From contig JAFVGK010000058.1 in assembly GCA_017475035.1 (NCBI GenBank), forward strand, positions 1-49,627: a stretch of 49,627 nucleotides of DNA, given 5' to 3'. A program made the position numbers and the translations under genes. Positions within the stretch are counted from its first letter, which is position 1. Each line of letters begins with the position of its first letter. Below are positions 1-9,566 of the stretch, in pieces. This DNA is from Blautia sp. GTDB taxonomy: Bacteria; Bacillota; Clostridia; Lachnospirales; Lachnospiraceae. The notes under the pieces were generated by a model. The model had not been told where the DNA came from and did no database searches. It saw only the letters and a list, made by a program, of their open reading frames with translations.

Positions 1-121
1 AATGGAACAAGATTTCGCAGGATAAATCGTCGTATGCAAGGCGGAGGATGGAGTCGATGCGGGCATCGACGACTGACGACAACGCAGTAGACGACGATTT
101 AGACGCGAAAGATGTTCCATT
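1..121. repeat. Dispersed repeat A, copy 1, with imperfect terminal inverted repeats
   Basis: Bases 18-113 align almost without gaps to 15166-15262, at roughly two thirds to three quarters identity by eye. The shared landmarks are CAGGATAAATC, CAAGGCGG, CGCAGT and GATTT-GA-GCG. The ends are inverted: AATGGAAC at 1-8 is matched by GTTCCATT at 114-121, and the next bases (TTTCGC and GCGAAA) also pair. This gives a MITE-like outline. The element may extend left of the window. An open frame runs through it into the following gene, but this is probably accidental. Confidence 0.6.
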
Positions 122-212
122 TATTTACGGGGCGATCCTTAGAAGGGACAGTAAATATCATTCTCTCTTCTCGATACCATTGATCACTTTGGGTGTGTCG
201 GAAAGGATCCCT

Positions 213-1010
213 ATGAACAGAAAGAGAAAAAAATGGCGGATGTTATCCATTCCCCTGATCCTTTTATTATGTGGAGCCTTTGTGCTCTTCTTTTTTCTTT
301 TCTCACATAACGCGGGATCCCGACCGGAAGAAGCACTTTCAGTCGCTTCTCCGCAGGAGGCTGCGAATGCGGTAGCGGACAGTCAGCTTTTGCCCAGTGG
401 TTTTCGAGGCATCATAAACAGCGTGAATTCCTGTAGAAGCGGAGGGAGAAAACGTAAACGCGTGGGCACTTCCGCTGAGACGGTATTGATCGGACAGCGG
501 GAACAATTGATCCAGTGGGATCTGGCTTCCTTCGATTTTTCTTCTGATCTGGATCAGAGTATAAGACTGTTTCAGAACAAAGTAGAGATGGCTTCCCTTG
601 ACACAAAGCTGATGGATGACGATGATTATATGAATCTGTGCCTGATTATCGAAGCAGAAGCGGGGACGGAGGATCTCAAAGGCAGGATACTGGTTGGCAA
701 CGTGATCATGAACCGGGTGAAAAGCCCCCATTTTCCAGATACTGTGACGGATGTGGTCTATCAGTACGAAAATGGGGTCGCCCAGTTTTCGCCTGTTGAT
801 GATGGAAGGATTTATAACGTGACTGTCTCGCCGGAATCAGCGGAAGCTGCTTATCAGGTGCTGTGCGGCAGGGATTATTCAGAAGGAGCGCTCTTCTTTA
901 TCGAACGGGAGATCGCAGATGACCAGAATGTGGGCTGGTTTGATCAGAATCTTGTTCATTTATTTAAATATGGCGTCCATGAGTTCTACACCTTTCCCCG
1001 GGAATCATAA
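213..1010 (+). CDS. SleB-type cell wall hydrolase, membrane-anchored
   Basis: This is a probable peptidoglycan hydrolase of the Cell Wall Hydrolase (SleB/CwlJ) family, acting outside the membrane. The predicted 265-residue protein has a basic N-terminus, a single hydrophobic segment at about residues 10-32 (signal anchor or signal peptide), a linker of about 110 residues, and a C-terminal hydrolase domain. The family signature is visible: an EAEAG motif carrying the presumed catalytic Glu, then VGNVIMNRV, and AQFSPVDDG. The frame is open back to position 48, but ATG 213 is chosen because GGAAAGGA lies 5 bases before it, the hydrophobic segment follows directly, and the upstream frame lies in a dispersed repeat. 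Related enzymes germinate spores or remodel vegetative wall; nothing here decides between them. A strong terminator follows. Confidence 0.85.
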   Translation: MNRKRKKWRMLSIPLILLLCGAFVLFFFLFSHNAGSRPEEALSVASPQEAANAVADSQLLPSGFRGIINSVNSCRSGGRKRKRVGTSAETVLIGQREQLIQWDLASFDFSSDLDQSIRLFQNKVEMASLDTKLMDDDDYMNLCLIIEAEAGTEDLKGRILVGNVIMNRVKSPHFPDTVTDVVYQYENGVAQFSPVDDGRIYNVTVSPESAEAAYQVLCGRDYSEGALFFIEREIADDQNVGWFDQNLVHLFKYGVHEFYTFPRES

Positions 1011-1021
1011 TGACTGCATCG

Positions 1022-1072
1022 AAAAAAGGTCATGCCAAAATGAGTTTACTCATTCCGGCATGACCTTTTTTT
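1022..1072. terminator. Bidirectional intrinsic terminator
   Basis: GGTCATGCC and GGCATGACC form the stem base, with a second inner pairing AATGAGT/ACTCATT. A-run on the left and T-run on the right let it work for the hydrolase (plus) and for the convergent DUF1667 operon (minus). Confidence 0.9.
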
Positions 1073-1097
1073 CACAGATCCTCCCAGAAGAAGTCTG

Positions 1098-1463
1098 TTA
1101 ATCTACATTTTTGGTTGCTGCCATATCGACCCCGGTTCCGGCAATATCTTTGATCAGGATATCTCCGATGCGTACCGGACAGGGAACGGAAACTCCCCTG
1201 AGGGAACGGATCACGTCCATAATTTTCGCCTTTGGGATATCTGATACGGTTTTTACGGGAACCATTCTCTCTCCTTTGGTACTGCCATAGACCCGGACAG
1301 AGCTTGTGACGATTCGGGTAGGAGCTGTCACTTCTTTCCTCGCGTATTTTTCTCCTCTCGGACAGGTATTGCCCGCAACCAGAAGGATTTTTTCCCCCTC
1401 CATCATGACCTCGATCTGGCAGCCGAGGGGACAACCGATGCATGTAAGGTTTACGGTATTCAT
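1098..1463 (-). CDS. DUF1667 cysteine-cluster protein
   Basis: Small protein of about 121 residues of the DUF1667 family. Near the N-terminus it has C-x2-C-x3-C (in TCIGCPLGC) and a further NTCPRG cysteine, a pattern that suggests an iron-sulfur cluster. In Clostridia this family commonly follows a GlpA-like dehydrogenase and an FAD oxidoreductase, as here, and it is thought to be the electron-transfer partner of a three-part glycerol-3-phosphate oxidising complex; that role is inferred from context. Two starts compete. GTG at 1472 overlaps the upstream stop (GTGA) but lies only 4 bases from AGGAGG. ATG at 1463 lies 13 bases away and is preferred for its codon. The N-terminus is therefore uncertain by three residues. 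Confidence 0.85.
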   Translation of the reverse strand: MNTVNLTCIGCPLGCQIEVMMEGEKILLVAGNTCPRGEKYARKEVTAPTRIVTSSVRVYGSTKGERMVPVKTVSDIPKAKIMDVIRSLRGVSVPCPVRIGDILIKDIAGTGVDMAATKNVD

Positions 1464-1468
1464 ATCAA

Positions 1469-2767
1469 TCACCGATCCTCCTCAATTTTGATTTCAATGG
1501 TCTTCAGATCCTGGCAGTTATCCAGTATCTTCTTTGTCAGGAGCACTTCTTCCATTTCACCCGGAGCCATGACGCGTCTTTTTTTGCTGATGACCTCTGT
1601 TCCGTTTAATAATACGCTGACGCGCCGGTTCGTCATCACGTCGCCGACACGGTAGCGGATTTTGCACCAATTGCGTATCTTCTGCGGATCGATGGAAGAG
1701 GGCACGGTATAACGGATACCGCCGGAAAAGGAGACCGGAGTGCCGTTGGCTGTTTCCTTTACAGACATCGCGCTGCCGCAGGAAGCCACGTAGACCGCCG
1801 CGCTTTCGCCGGCCAGGGAAGCTTCTTCACTGACATAATCCACCAGATCATGTACATGGAGGACATTTCCGGCGGCAAAAACACCGGGGATCGAGGTCTC
1901 CAAAGACTCATTGACTACGGGGCCATTTGTAATGCGGCTGATCGATGCCCCTAAGCCGATCGTCAGTTCGTTTTCCGGAAGGAGTCCTACCGAGAGAAGG
2001 AGCGTATCGCAGTCGTAGTGCTCTTCGGTACCGGGAACCGGCTTCCGGTCAGGACCGACCTGCGCAATGACGACACCCTCGACACGTTCTTTTCCTTCGA
2101 TACGGACAACGGTGTGGGAAAGCTTTAAAGGAATCCCGAAATCATCCAGGCACTGCACAATGTTTCGCTTCAGGCCTCCGGAATAAGGCATCAGTTCCGC
2201 GCAGACCAGGACTTTCGCGCCTTCCAGGGTCATACGTCTTGCCATGATCAGTCCGATGTCTCCCGAACCCAGGATGACAACCCGTCTTCCCGGCAGATAT
2301 CCCTCAATGTTGACCAGCCGCTGGGCAGTACCGGCAGAAAAAATACCGGCCGGCCGAAAGCCGGGAATATTCAACGCGCCGCGGCTTCTTTCCCTGCAGC
2401 CCATGGCAAGAACCAGCGCCCTGGCTCTTAAAATCAGAAGTCCGTCCGTTTCATTGACGGCGGCAACTTCCTTTGCGCCGTCCTCTGTCTGCACAATCGA
2501 CAAAACCATGGTATCAAGCTTATAGGCGATTCCTTTTTCGGTTACTTTGTCAATAAAACGCTGGGCGTATTCCGGCCCGGTCAGCTCTTCCTGAAATGTG
2601 TGAAGTCCGAAACCGTTGTGAATGCACTGATTCAGAATCCCGCCCAGACGTGTATCCCGTTCCAGGATCAGAATGCTTCTCTCCCCCGCTTCATATGCCG
2701 CGACAGCGGCAGCAAGTCCGGCCGGACCCCCGCCGATGATGATCAGATTATATATGGTGTGTTCCAT
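1469..2767 (-). CDS. NAD(P)/FAD-dependent oxidoreductase of the glycerol-3-phosphate oxidation operon
   Basis: Predicted flavoprotein of about 432 residues. The N-terminal FAD-binding Rossmann motif is GGGPAGLAAA, and a second, NAD(P)H-binding motif GSGDIGLIMARR lies near the middle. An AAGN-x-LHVHDLVD stretch resembles the second FAD contact of the pyridine nucleotide-disulfide oxidoreductase fold. No redox CxxC pair is evident, so it is not a thioredoxin reductase. It sits between the GlpA-like gene (62-72 bases upstream) and the DUF1667 gene (overlapping or a few bases downstream), the standard clostridial order. The likely role is passing electrons from glycerol-3-phosphate to NAD or another acceptor. 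ATG 2767 is chosen over an in-frame GTG at 2776, which is too close to the GGTGAG site. Confidence 0.85.
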   Translation of the reverse strand: MEHTIYNLIIIGGGPAGLAAAVAAYEAGERSILILERDTRLGGILNQCIHNGFGLHTFQEELTGPEYAQRFIDKVTEKGIAYKLDTMVLSIVQTEDGAKEVAAVNETDGLLILRARALVLAMGCRERSRGALNIPGFRPAGIFSAGTAQRLVNIEGYLPGRRVVILGSGDIGLIMARRMTLEGAKVLVCAELMPYSGGLKRNIVQCLDDFGIPLKLSHTVVRIEGKERVEGVVIAQVGPDRKPVPGTEEHYDCDTLLLSVGLLPENELTIGLGASISRITNGPVVNESLETSIPGVFAAGNVLHVHDLVDYVSEEASLAGESAAVYVASCGSAMSVKETANGTPVSFSGGIRYTVPSSIDPQKIRNWCKIRYRVGDVMTNRRVSVLLNGTEVISKKRRVMAPGEMEEVLLTKKILDNCQDLKTIEIKIEEDR

Positions 2768-2838
2768 GGTAATCACTCACCTTTCCTAAAGTCTTCAGGA
2801 GCCATTTTTACAGGAGGAACTTTTCCTGCCTGTGTGTC

Positions 2839-4290
2839 TCACACACGGTCCTTGACCAGTCCTACGATCACCTCTGAATGACCGCCTGATTTTGTGATGT
2901 CCGCCACATCCACGCCCCATTCTTCGGCAAGAATATCCATGATCCTCGGTGAGCAGAATCCCGCCTGGCATCTGCCCATACCGGCGCGCACACGCCGTTT
3001 GACTCCGTCAAGGCTTTTAGCGCCGAGAGGCCTGCGGATTGCGTCGAGGATTGCCCCCTCGGAAATCTGTTCACAGCGGCACACGATACGTCCGTATTCC
3101 GGTTTCTCACGGATCAGTTCCGTAAGCTCCTGAATACTCAGCGATTTCGGGTCAAGAAAGCCTTTTCTCGTACCAACAAAATCCGGATTCTCTGAAAGCC
3201 CCAGTTTTTCGGCAACTTCCTTTGCGATTTCCTTTCCTAATGCAGGCGCGGCTGTCAGGCCGGGCGATTCGATACCGGCGCAGTTAAAGAAATTCGGGGC
3301 ATCGGAAACCTCTCCAAGAATAAAGTCGTGCCTGGCTTCATGGGCACGAAGTCCCGCAAAACTGGTAATGACATCCCTCAGCGGCAGGTCGTCAAAAGCA
3401 AGACCTGCTTTTTCCATCAGATCGTCAAATCCTTCCGAGGTAGTATCCACACCTTCTTTATCGTCTATATCTTCTGCAGTTGGGCCGATGATGGTATTAC
3501 CATGGACAGTCGGGCTGACGAGAACTCCCTTTCCGTATTTTCCGGGTACCTGGAAGACGGTCTGCTTTACATAACCTCCAGTACGGCGGTCGAGGAGAAG
3601 ATAATCTCCCCGCCGCGGAACAATTTTGATTTTCTGCGCGGAAACCATGTTGTGGAGAATATCGGAATAAACTCCGGCGGCGTTGACCACAGCCCTGGTA
3701 CGTATGGCTCCCATAGCGGTCTGCACGATCCAGCAGGGATTTCCTTCTTCGTCCTGATCCGGTGTAAGACCCTTGACCTCAGTGTTAAAATGGAATTCCA
3801 CGCCGTTATTATATGCATTTTCCGCAAAAGCGATCGTTGCCCCAAAGGGACATACAATTCCGGCGGTAGGCGCGTATAAAGCGGCTACGGGAACATGCCC
3901 GACGCTGGGCTCCAGCTCCTTCAGGCGCTCTTTTCCGACGATCTCCAGTCTTTCCACTCCGTTCTTTTTCCCGTTCTCCATCAGGGCTTCGAGCTTTGGA
4001 ATATCCTCGTCGTGGAGAGCCAGCACCAGGGAACCATTGTTCTTATAGGCAAAGTCCAGCTCCTTTGCCAGCTCCGGATACATCCGGTTGCCAAGCAGAT
4101 TGTATTTTGCCATCAAGGAACCGTGGGCGGCGTCAAAGCCCGCATGGATAATGGCGGAATTGGCTTTGGAAGTGCCTGTGCAGACATCCTCCGACCGTTC
4201 CATAACTGCGAATTTCCCGCGGTACGCCGAAAGGAACCGTGCGATGGCGCAGCCGGTTACACCCGCTCCGATAATTACTGCATCATACAT
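2839..4290 (-). CDS. GlpA-like glycerol-3-phosphate dehydrogenase with BFD [2Fe-2S] domain
   Basis: FAD-dependent dehydrogenase of 483 residues that probably oxidises glycerol-3-phosphate to dihydroxyacetone phosphate. The dinucleotide-binding motif GAGVTGCAIAR is at the extreme N-terminus, followed by the DAO fold. The C-terminal BFD-like [2Fe-2S] region has CRCEQ about 75 residues from the end and a second pair in GRCQAGFCSPR. This is the anaerobic GlpA layout, not the GlpD one. ATG 4290 is preferred: GGGAG is 8 bases upstream, whereas the in-frame ATG at 4296 is only 2 bases from it. It leads the three-gene minus-strand operon. Glycerol kinase is 32 kb away in this window, so the pathway is split between two loci. 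Confidence 0.85.
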   Translation of the reverse strand: MYDAVIIGAGVTGCAIARFLSAYRGKFAVMERSEDVCTGTSKANSAIIHAGFDAAHGSLMAKYNLLGNRMYPELAKELDFAYKNNGSLVLALHDEDIPKLEALMENGKKNGVERLEIVGKERLKELEPSVGHVPVAALYAPTAGIVCPFGATIAFAENAYNNGVEFHFNTEVKGLTPDQDEEGNPCWIVQTAMGAIRTRAVVNAAGVYSDILHNMVSAQKIKIVPRRGDYLLLDRRTGGYVKQTVFQVPGKYGKGVLVSPTVHGNTIIGPTAEDIDDKEGVDTTSEGFDDLMEKAGLAFDDLPLRDVITSFAGLRAHEARHDFILGEVSDAPNFFNCAGIESPGLTAAPALGKEIAKEVAEKLGLSENPDFVGTRKGFLDPKSLSIQELTELIREKPEYGRIVCRCEQISEGAILDAIRRPLGAKSLDGVKRRVRAGMGRCQAGFCSPRIMDILAEEWGVDVADITKSGGHSEVIVGLVKDRV

Positions 4291-4343
4291 TTTCATATCT
4301 CCCAAATCAGAATACATGGAAATTTACTTGATTCTATTCTGAT

Positions 4344-4372
4344 ATTGTAACATATGACCTAATGAATTTCAA
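4344..4372 (-). promoter_or_regulatory. Sigma-A promoter of the GlpA-like operon
   Basis: Read on the minus strand: TTGAAA, 17-base spacer, TACAAT. It lies 54 bases ahead of the chosen GlpA-like start. ATGACC (4354-4359) and GGTCAT (4389-4394) flank it as a loose dyad that could be an operator; that part is weak. Confidence 0.75.
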
Positions 4373-4452
4373 GTGACCCGGATTACATATGGTCATTTTG
4401 ACAGGCCATGTTTCAAGCCTGTCCGCCGGCCTTTCCGCTGCCGAATTTGTAG

Positions 4453-4481
4453 TGGCAATGTTGGATTCCCTGTGATATAAT
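4453..4481 (+). promoter_or_regulatory. Promoter of thrC-dgt
   Basis: A perfect TATAAT at 4476-4481 with TGGCAA 17 bases upstream (weak -35). It is 57 bases before the thrC start, with no other promoter-like sequence nearer. Confidence 0.6.
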
Positions 4482-4538
4482 CCCATATCGATGATTGTAT
4501 AACGTGCGATAAACTGAACAAGGAAAGGATGGATAAAA

Positions 4539-6032
4539 ATGGAAGAGATTCGTTATGTCAGCACGAGGGGCGGCGAAGGATCCGTAACGGCTTCCCAGGC
4601 GGTATTGCACGGACTGGCAGCGGACGGAGGCCTGTATGTACCGGAAAAGTTCCCCCATATGGATATCTCACTGCAGGAGCTTGCCGGGATGAGTTATCAG
4701 GAGACAGCTTATGAGATTATGAAGCTGTTTCTGACTGACTATACGGAGGAGGAGTTAAAAACCTGTATCAGACAGGCTTATGACGATAAATTTGATACTC
4801 CCTTGATTGCTCCGCTTCATGAAGCAGACGGAGCGTTTTTCCTGGAGCTTTACCATGGCTCGACTATCGCGTTTAAGGATATGGCTTTATCCATCCTGCC
4901 TCATCTGATGACCGTGGCTGCGCGTAAAAACGGGCAGAAAGAGGAGATCGTGATTCTCACCGCCACCTCCGGCGATACGGGTAAGGCTGCTCTGGCTGGT
5001 TTTTCGGATGTTCCCGGAACGAAGATTGTGGTTTTTTATCCGAAATACGGGGTCAGTCCGATTCAGGAGCTGCAGATGGTGACGCAGAAGGGAAAAAACA
5101 CCTGCGTGATCGGCATTACCGGTAATTTTGACGATGCCCAGACCGCGGTTAAGAAAATGTTCCGGGATCAGGAACTGGGTGAGAAGCTGAAGCAGCAGGG
5201 ATTTGTATTCTCCTCTGCTAATTCGATTAATATCGGCCGTCTGGTTCCGCAGATTGTTTATTATGTATATGCTTACAGCCGCCTTCTGGCGGAGGGGAAG
5301 ATCCAGGAAGGAGAAAAGATAAACTTTGCGGTTCCCACAGGGAATTTCGGGAATATCCTTGCCGCATGCTACGCAAAAATGATCGGCCTTCCTGTGGGCA
5401 GGCTGATCTGCGCTTCCAATGAAAATAAGGTTCTTTTTGATTTCTTCCGTACAGGGGAGTATGACCGCAGAAGAGAGTTCATCCTGACAAGCTCCCCGTC
5501 GATGGATATCCTGATTTCCAGCAATCTGGAACGTCTGATTTACAAAATTGCCGGCAATGACGCAGAAAAATGCGCGGCTTTGATGAAAGATTTATCAGAA
5601 AGCGGGCATTACAGAATCTCAGAAGAAATGGCTGAGGGACTTGACGATTTTTACGGAAATTATCTGAGTGAACCGGAGACTGCTGCCACGATCGGGGATA
5701 TCTTTGCGAAGGATGGCTATCTGATCGATACGCATACCGCGGTGGCAGCAGGTGTCAGAAGAAAATATGTCGATGAGACAGGTGATCAGACAAAAACGGT
5801 CATTGCTTCCACCGCAAGTCCATACAAGTTTACAAGAAGCGTCATGCAGGCCATCCGGCAGAAGGTGGAAGGCAGGGAAGATCTGGAACTGGCGGATGAA
5901 CTGCAGTCCCTGTGCCGTGTGAAGCTTCCCGCTGCCATTGAGAGTCTTAAAACGGCCAGGATCCTGCATGATCGGGTTGTGGATGCGAAGGACATGCCAA
6001 AGGCTGTCTGTGATTTTCTGGGGATAGCCTGA
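4539..6032 (+). CDS. thrC: Threonine synthase
   Basis: PLP enzyme converting O-phosphohomoserine to threonine in the cytoplasm, the last step of threonine synthesis. The 497-residue length fits the longer threonine synthase class. The N-terminus has the typical YVSTRG and ADGGLYVP signatures. The PLP lysine is Lys113 in STIAFKDMALS, and the phosphate-binding loop is TATSGDTGKAAL. The PTGNFGN motif is also present. AAGGAAAGGA precedes the ATG. The stop overlaps the start of the dGTPase gene (TGATG), so the two are translationally coupled. Homoserine kinase and dehydrogenase genes are not adjacent. Confidence 0.95.
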   Translation: MEEIRYVSTRGGEGSVTASQAVLHGLAADGGLYVPEKFPHMDISLQELAGMSYQETAYEIMKLFLTDYTEEELKTCIRQAYDDKFDTPLIAPLHEADGAFFLELYHGSTIAFKDMALSILPHLMTVAARKNGQKEEIVILTATSGDTGKAALAGFSDVPGTKIVVFYPKYGVSPIQELQMVTQKGKNTCVIGITGNFDDAQTAVKKMFRDQELGEKLKQQGFVFSSANSINIGRLVPQIVYYVYAYSRLLAEGKIQEGEKINFAVPTGNFGNILAACYAKMIGLPVGRLICASNENKVLFDFFRTGEYDRRREFILTSSPSMDILISSNLERLIYKIAGNDAEKCAALMKDLSESGHYRISEEMAEGLDDFYGNYLSEPETAATIGDIFAKDGYLIDTHTAVAAGVRRKYVDETGDQTKTVIASTASPYKFTRSVMQAIRQKVEGREDLELADELQSLCRVKLPAAIESLKTARILHDRVVDAKDMPKAVCDFLGIA

Positions 6033-7549
6033 TGAGAATGTCATGGGAGAAGCTCCTTAGTCCTGACCGTCTGGCTCAATATGGAGATCGTGAAAGTACC
6101 GCGCGTAATTCCGCCTTCCCTGATTCCTCTGCTGACACGGCTTCCGGAAGCTTTGCCGGAAAAAAGAAGCTGAAAAAAGGCGGAGATCTGCGAACAGAGT
6201 TTGAGAAGGATTATCACAGGATTATCGGAAGCGCTGCTTTTCGAAGACTTCAGGACAAAACACAGGTTTTCGCCCTGGACAAGAGCGATTTCATCCGTAC
6301 CCGCCTGACCCATTCCCTGGAGGTTTCCTCTTTTGCCAAAACACTGGGACAGACGATTGCCCAGTATATTCTGGAAAACGGGCTTGACCCGGAATTTACT
6401 TTGCAGACCAAAGCGGATATCTGTGATATCCTGATGTGCGCCGGTCTGATCCACGATATCGGAAATCCTCCCTTTGGACATTTTGGAGAGGAGGCGATCC
6501 GTGACTGGTTTCGAAGAAGAATGAAAAAACTGTTCTTTAAAGGAAAACCTGTCGCGGAATGGCTGACCAGGCAGATGCTTCTTGATTTTATGTATTTTGA
6601 AGGAAATGCCCAGGCTTTACGACAGGTAACAAGACTGCACTTTCTTGTCAATGAAAACGGAATGAACCTGACAAGCGGTCTTTTAAATACGATCATTAAA
6701 TACCCCGTTTCTTCGGAGCAGATGAATCCCAAAAGCAGCCGGATTTCTGAAAAAAAGATGGGATTCTTTTACGCGGAAAAGGAGCTGTATGCGGAAATCG
6801 CCGCAAAAACAGGCACTTACGGAGTGAGGCATCCTCTGACTTTCATTCTGGAAGCGGCGGATGATATCGCTTACCTGACAGCAGATATAGAAGACGCTTA
6901 TAAAAAAGGTTTCATCAATCTCGACTTATTAAAAAGGGAGCTGTCCGGTGCGGTTCAAAAGGCGCAGAAAGCCAGGATGCCTGTTGATCTGGACCGGCTG
7001 GACCCCGTTCGTATTCTGGAAGACCAGTATGCCCAGGGAGCAGCTCACGGCGTCACGGATCCTTCCCTGTACGCCGTACAGAATTTTGTCGTACGGCTCC
7101 AGAGCATTCTGCTGTATTGCGCCACATACGGTTTCACTTCCCATTATGAACAGATTATGAGCGGAACCTGGCAGCATGACGTTTTTTATGGCACCTATGC
7201 CCAATGGGTGACGGAAGCTCTTGCTGATATCGCGTACAGGAATGCCTTTACGTCCAAACAGATTTTTACAATGGAGGTTTCCGCTTTTACGATCCTGAAT
7301 TTCCTGATGGACCGCTTCGTTCCGGCAGTATTGAATTATGATACCGACGAACCGCTGGGAATGATGGAAGGCAAGATGGTTGCCCTGATCTCGGAAAATT
7401 ATCGCCAGATCTACCGGTATTACAGCCGGAAAGGGTGTTCGGAAGCGGAAAAACTGTATCTGCGCATCCTCCTGGTAACGGATTTCATCAGCGGCATGAC
7501 AGATACCTACGCGAAAGATCTGTACCAAAAGCTGAACGGGATTACTTAG
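6032..7549 (+). CDS. dgt: Deoxyguanosinetriphosphate triphosphohydrolase (dGTPase)
   Basis: HD-superfamily enzyme of 505 residues predicted to hydrolyse dGTP (or other dNTPs) to the deoxynucleoside and triphosphate, controlling dNTP pools. Metal ligands are visible: His94 in RLTHSLEV, His141-Asp142 in IHDIGNPPFGH, and a downstream Asp in AADDIAYLTADIED. The start of the conserved core is FRRLQDKTQVF, typical of the Dgt group. The first 50 residues are low in conservation-like features. Its ATG overlaps the thrC stop, and a second in-frame ATG at 6038 is possible. No clear terminator separates it from pckA, but pckA has its own promoter. Confidence 0.92.
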   Translation: MRMSWEKLLSPDRLAQYGDRESTARNSAFPDSSADTASGSFAGKKKLKKGGDLRTEFEKDYHRIIGSAAFRRLQDKTQVFALDKSDFIRTRLTHSLEVSSFAKTLGQTIAQYILENGLDPEFTLQTKADICDILMCAGLIHDIGNPPFGHFGEEAIRDWFRRRMKKLFFKGKPVAEWLTRQMLLDFMYFEGNAQALRQVTRLHFLVNENGMNLTSGLLNTIIKYPVSSEQMNPKSSRISEKKMGFFYAEKELYAEIAAKTGTYGVRHPLTFILEAADDIAYLTADIEDAYKKGFINLDLLKRELSGAVQKAQKARMPVDLDRLDPVRILEDQYAQGAAHGVTDPSLYAVQNFVVRLQSILLYCATYGFTSHYEQIMSGTWQHDVFYGTYAQWVTEALADIAYRNAFTSKQIFTMEVSAFTILNFLMDRFVPAVLNYDTDEPLGMMEGKMVALISENYRQIYRYYSRKGCSEAEKLYLRILLVTDFISGMTDTYAKDLYQKLNGIT

Positions 7550-7656
7550 CATCCATTTATTTTCGTCCGGCTCCTTATAATATTTTACCTGTCAACTTTG
7601 ACAGCAGAACCATCCTTCCGCGTGCTTATTTAAGCATAATTTCCCTCGTTAAACCC

Positions 7657-7685
7657 TTGACAGAGCTTAAAGAAAATGTAATAAT
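7657..7685 (+). promoter_or_regulatory. Promoter of pckA
   Basis: A consensus TTGACA at 7657-7662 followed 16-17 bases later by TAATAAT. It leaves an untranslated leader of about 150 bases in which CAAAA-AGATC (7739-7750) can pair with GATCT-TTTTG (7764-7777). No T-run follows that stem, so it is not a terminator. Confidence 0.7.
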
Positions 7686-7841
7686 ATTGTACGGTCTTAA
7701 ATACAAAGATGGTCGAACGTTGCTTCATTGACTGTTATGCAAAATCAGATCAGGCATGATCTGCGGTTTTGAACAGAGGATCCTGAAAATCATTTACATT
7801 GTTCCCCCATCAAGAATAGTTAAAAAAGAGAGGTATAGCAG

Positions 7842-9455
7842 ATGGCAGCACTTGATTTAACAAAATACGGCATCACAGGCACTACCGAAATCGTTCACAA
7901 TCCTTCCTATGAGTTCCTGTATGAAGAGGAGATCAAACCGGAGCTTGAAGGCTTTGAAAAAGGTCAGGTCAGTGAGCTCGGCGCAGTCAACGTCATGACT
8001 GGTATCTATACCGGACGTTCTCCTAAAGATAAATTCATCGTCATGGATGAAAATTCCAAGGACACCGTATGGTGGACCTCCGACGAATATAAGAATGACA
8101 ACCACATCGCATCACCGGAGACATGGGCGGCAGTAAAGGCGATCGCTCAGAAAGAGCTCTCCAATAAGAGACTTTTTGTGGTAGATGCATTCTGCGGCGC
8201 CAACAAGGACAGCCGTATGGCAGTACGCTTCATCATGGAGGTTGCATGGCAGGCACATTTCATTAAGAATATGTTCATCCAGCCTACAGCAGAAGAGCTT
8301 GAAACCTTTGAGCCGGATTTCGTAGTCTACAACGCTTCCAAGGCAAAGGTAGAGAACTACAAGGAGCTGGGGCTCAACTCCGAGACAGCAGTTGTCTTCA
8401 ACATCACCAGCCGTGAGCAGGTTATCATCAACACCTGGTATGGCGGCGAGATGAAGAAGGGTATGTTCTCCATGATGAACTACTATCTGCCGCTGGAAGG
8501 CATTGCTTCCATGCACTGCTCCGCAAACACAGATATGAACGGTGAGAACACCGCGATCTTCTTCGGTCTTTCCGGCACAGGCAAGACTACGCTTTCCACC
8601 GATCCCAAGAGACTTCTGATCGGCGACGACGAGCATGGCTGGGACGACAACGGTGTCTTCAACTTCGAGGGCGGATGCTACGCAAAGGTTATCAATCTCG
8701 ACAAGGAATCTGAGCCGGATATCTACAACGCGATCGTCCGCAACGCTCTTCTTGAGAATGTTACTCTCGACGCAGAAGGCAAGATCGATTTCGCAGACAA
8801 GAGCGTGACCGAAAATACCCGTGTTTCCTATCCGATCACCCATATTGAAAACATCGTGCAGAAGGTTCGCCCGATCAGCGCCGGCCCGGATGCGAAGAAC
8901 GTTATCTTCCTTTCCGCCGATGCTTTCGGCGTACTTCCGCCGGTTTCCATCCTGACACCGGATCAGACACAGTATTACTTCCTGTCCGGCTTTACCGCAA
9001 AGCTTGCAGGTACAGAGCGCGGCATCACTGAGCCGACTCCGACCTTCTCCGCATGCTTCGGCCAGGCTTTCCTTGAGCTGCATCCGACCAAATATGGCCA
9101 GGAGCTCGTAAAGAAGATGGAAAAGAGCGGCGCGAAGGCTTATCTGGTCAATACCGGATGGAACGGCACAGGCAAGCGTATCTCCATCAAGGATACCCGC
9201 GGCATCATCGACGCCATCCTTTCCGGCGCTGTCCTTCAGGCTCCGACCAAGAAGATCCCGATCTTCGACTTCGAAGTTCCGACCGAGCTTCCGGGCGTAG
9301 ATCCCGCGATTCTTGATCCTCGCGATACCTATGCTGACGCTTCCGAATGGGAGACCAAGGCAAAGGATCTTGCGCAGAGATTCATCAAGAATTTCGTCAA
9401 GTATGAAGGCAATGAGGCAGGCAAGGCACTCGTAGCTGCAGGCCCGAAGCTTTGA
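7842..9455 (+). CDS. pckA: Phosphoenolpyruvate carboxykinase (ATP)
   Basis: ATP-type PEP carboxykinase of 537 residues, interconverting oxaloacetate and PEP with ATP/ADP in the cytoplasm. In anaerobes it often runs toward oxaloacetate. Diagnostic motifs: [11 protein letters not shown] (substrate loop, about residues 57-67), the kinase-1a P-loop GLSGTGKTT at 242-250, and GDDEHGWDD at 261-269. The length is normal for the ATP family and the GTP-type signature is absent. Codon choice is strongly biased to C-ending codons, as expected for a highly expressed gene; this bias leaves long open frames on the opposite strand that are not genes. GAGAGG precedes the ATG. A strong terminator follows at 9491-9531. 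Confidence 0.97.
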   Translation: MAALDLTKYGITGTTEIVHNPSYEFLYEEEIKPELEGFEKGQVSELGAVNVMTGIYTGRSPKDKFIVMDENSKDTVWWTSDEYKNDNHIASPETWAAVKAIAQKELSNKRLFVVDAFCGANKDSRMAVRFIMEVAWQAHFIKNMFIQPTAEELETFEPDFVVYNASKAKVENYKELGLNSETAVVFNITSREQVIINTWYGGEMKKGMFSMMNYYLPLEGIASMHCSANTDMNGENTAIFFGLSGTGKTTLSTDPKRLLIGDDEHGWDDNGVFNFEGGCYAKVINLDKESEPDIYNAIVRNALLENVTLDAEGKIDFADKSVTENTRVSYPITHIENIVQKVRPISAGPDAKNVIFLSADAFGVLPPVSILTPDQTQYYFLSGFTAKLAGTERGITEPTPTFSACFGQAFLELHPTKYGQELVKKMEKSGAKAYLVNTGWNGTGKRISIKDTRGIIDAILSGAVLQAPTKKIPIFDFEVPTELPGVDPAILDPRDTYADASEWETKAKDLAQRFIKNFVKYEGNEAGKALVAAGPKL

Positions 9456-9490
9456 TTGATGATTTATGATATCTCCGGACAGCCGGAGGC

Positions 9491-9531
9491 ACACAAAAGA
9501 GGCAGGATACGATTCCTGCCTCTTTTTGTGT
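9491..9531 (+). terminator. Intrinsic terminator of pckA
   Basis: ACACAAAAGAGGCAGGA pairs with TCCTGCCTCTTTTTGTGT around a 6-base loop. The T-rich 3' arm supplies the U-tract. Confidence 0.92.
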
Positions 9532-9566
9532 TATCCCGTAGCTGCCCTTTCCCCTGTTCCGTTTAC

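Noticed and set aside
48-212. Longer N-terminus for the cell wall hydrolase
   Set aside because: The extra codons lie mostly in dispersed repeat A, and the ribosome binding site and hydrophobic signal fit ATG 213.
8112-9494. A 460-codon open frame on the minus strand across pckA
   Set aside because: It is antisense to a clear PEP carboxykinase. It results from the C/G-rich third positions of that highly expressed gene and shows no recognisable domain.
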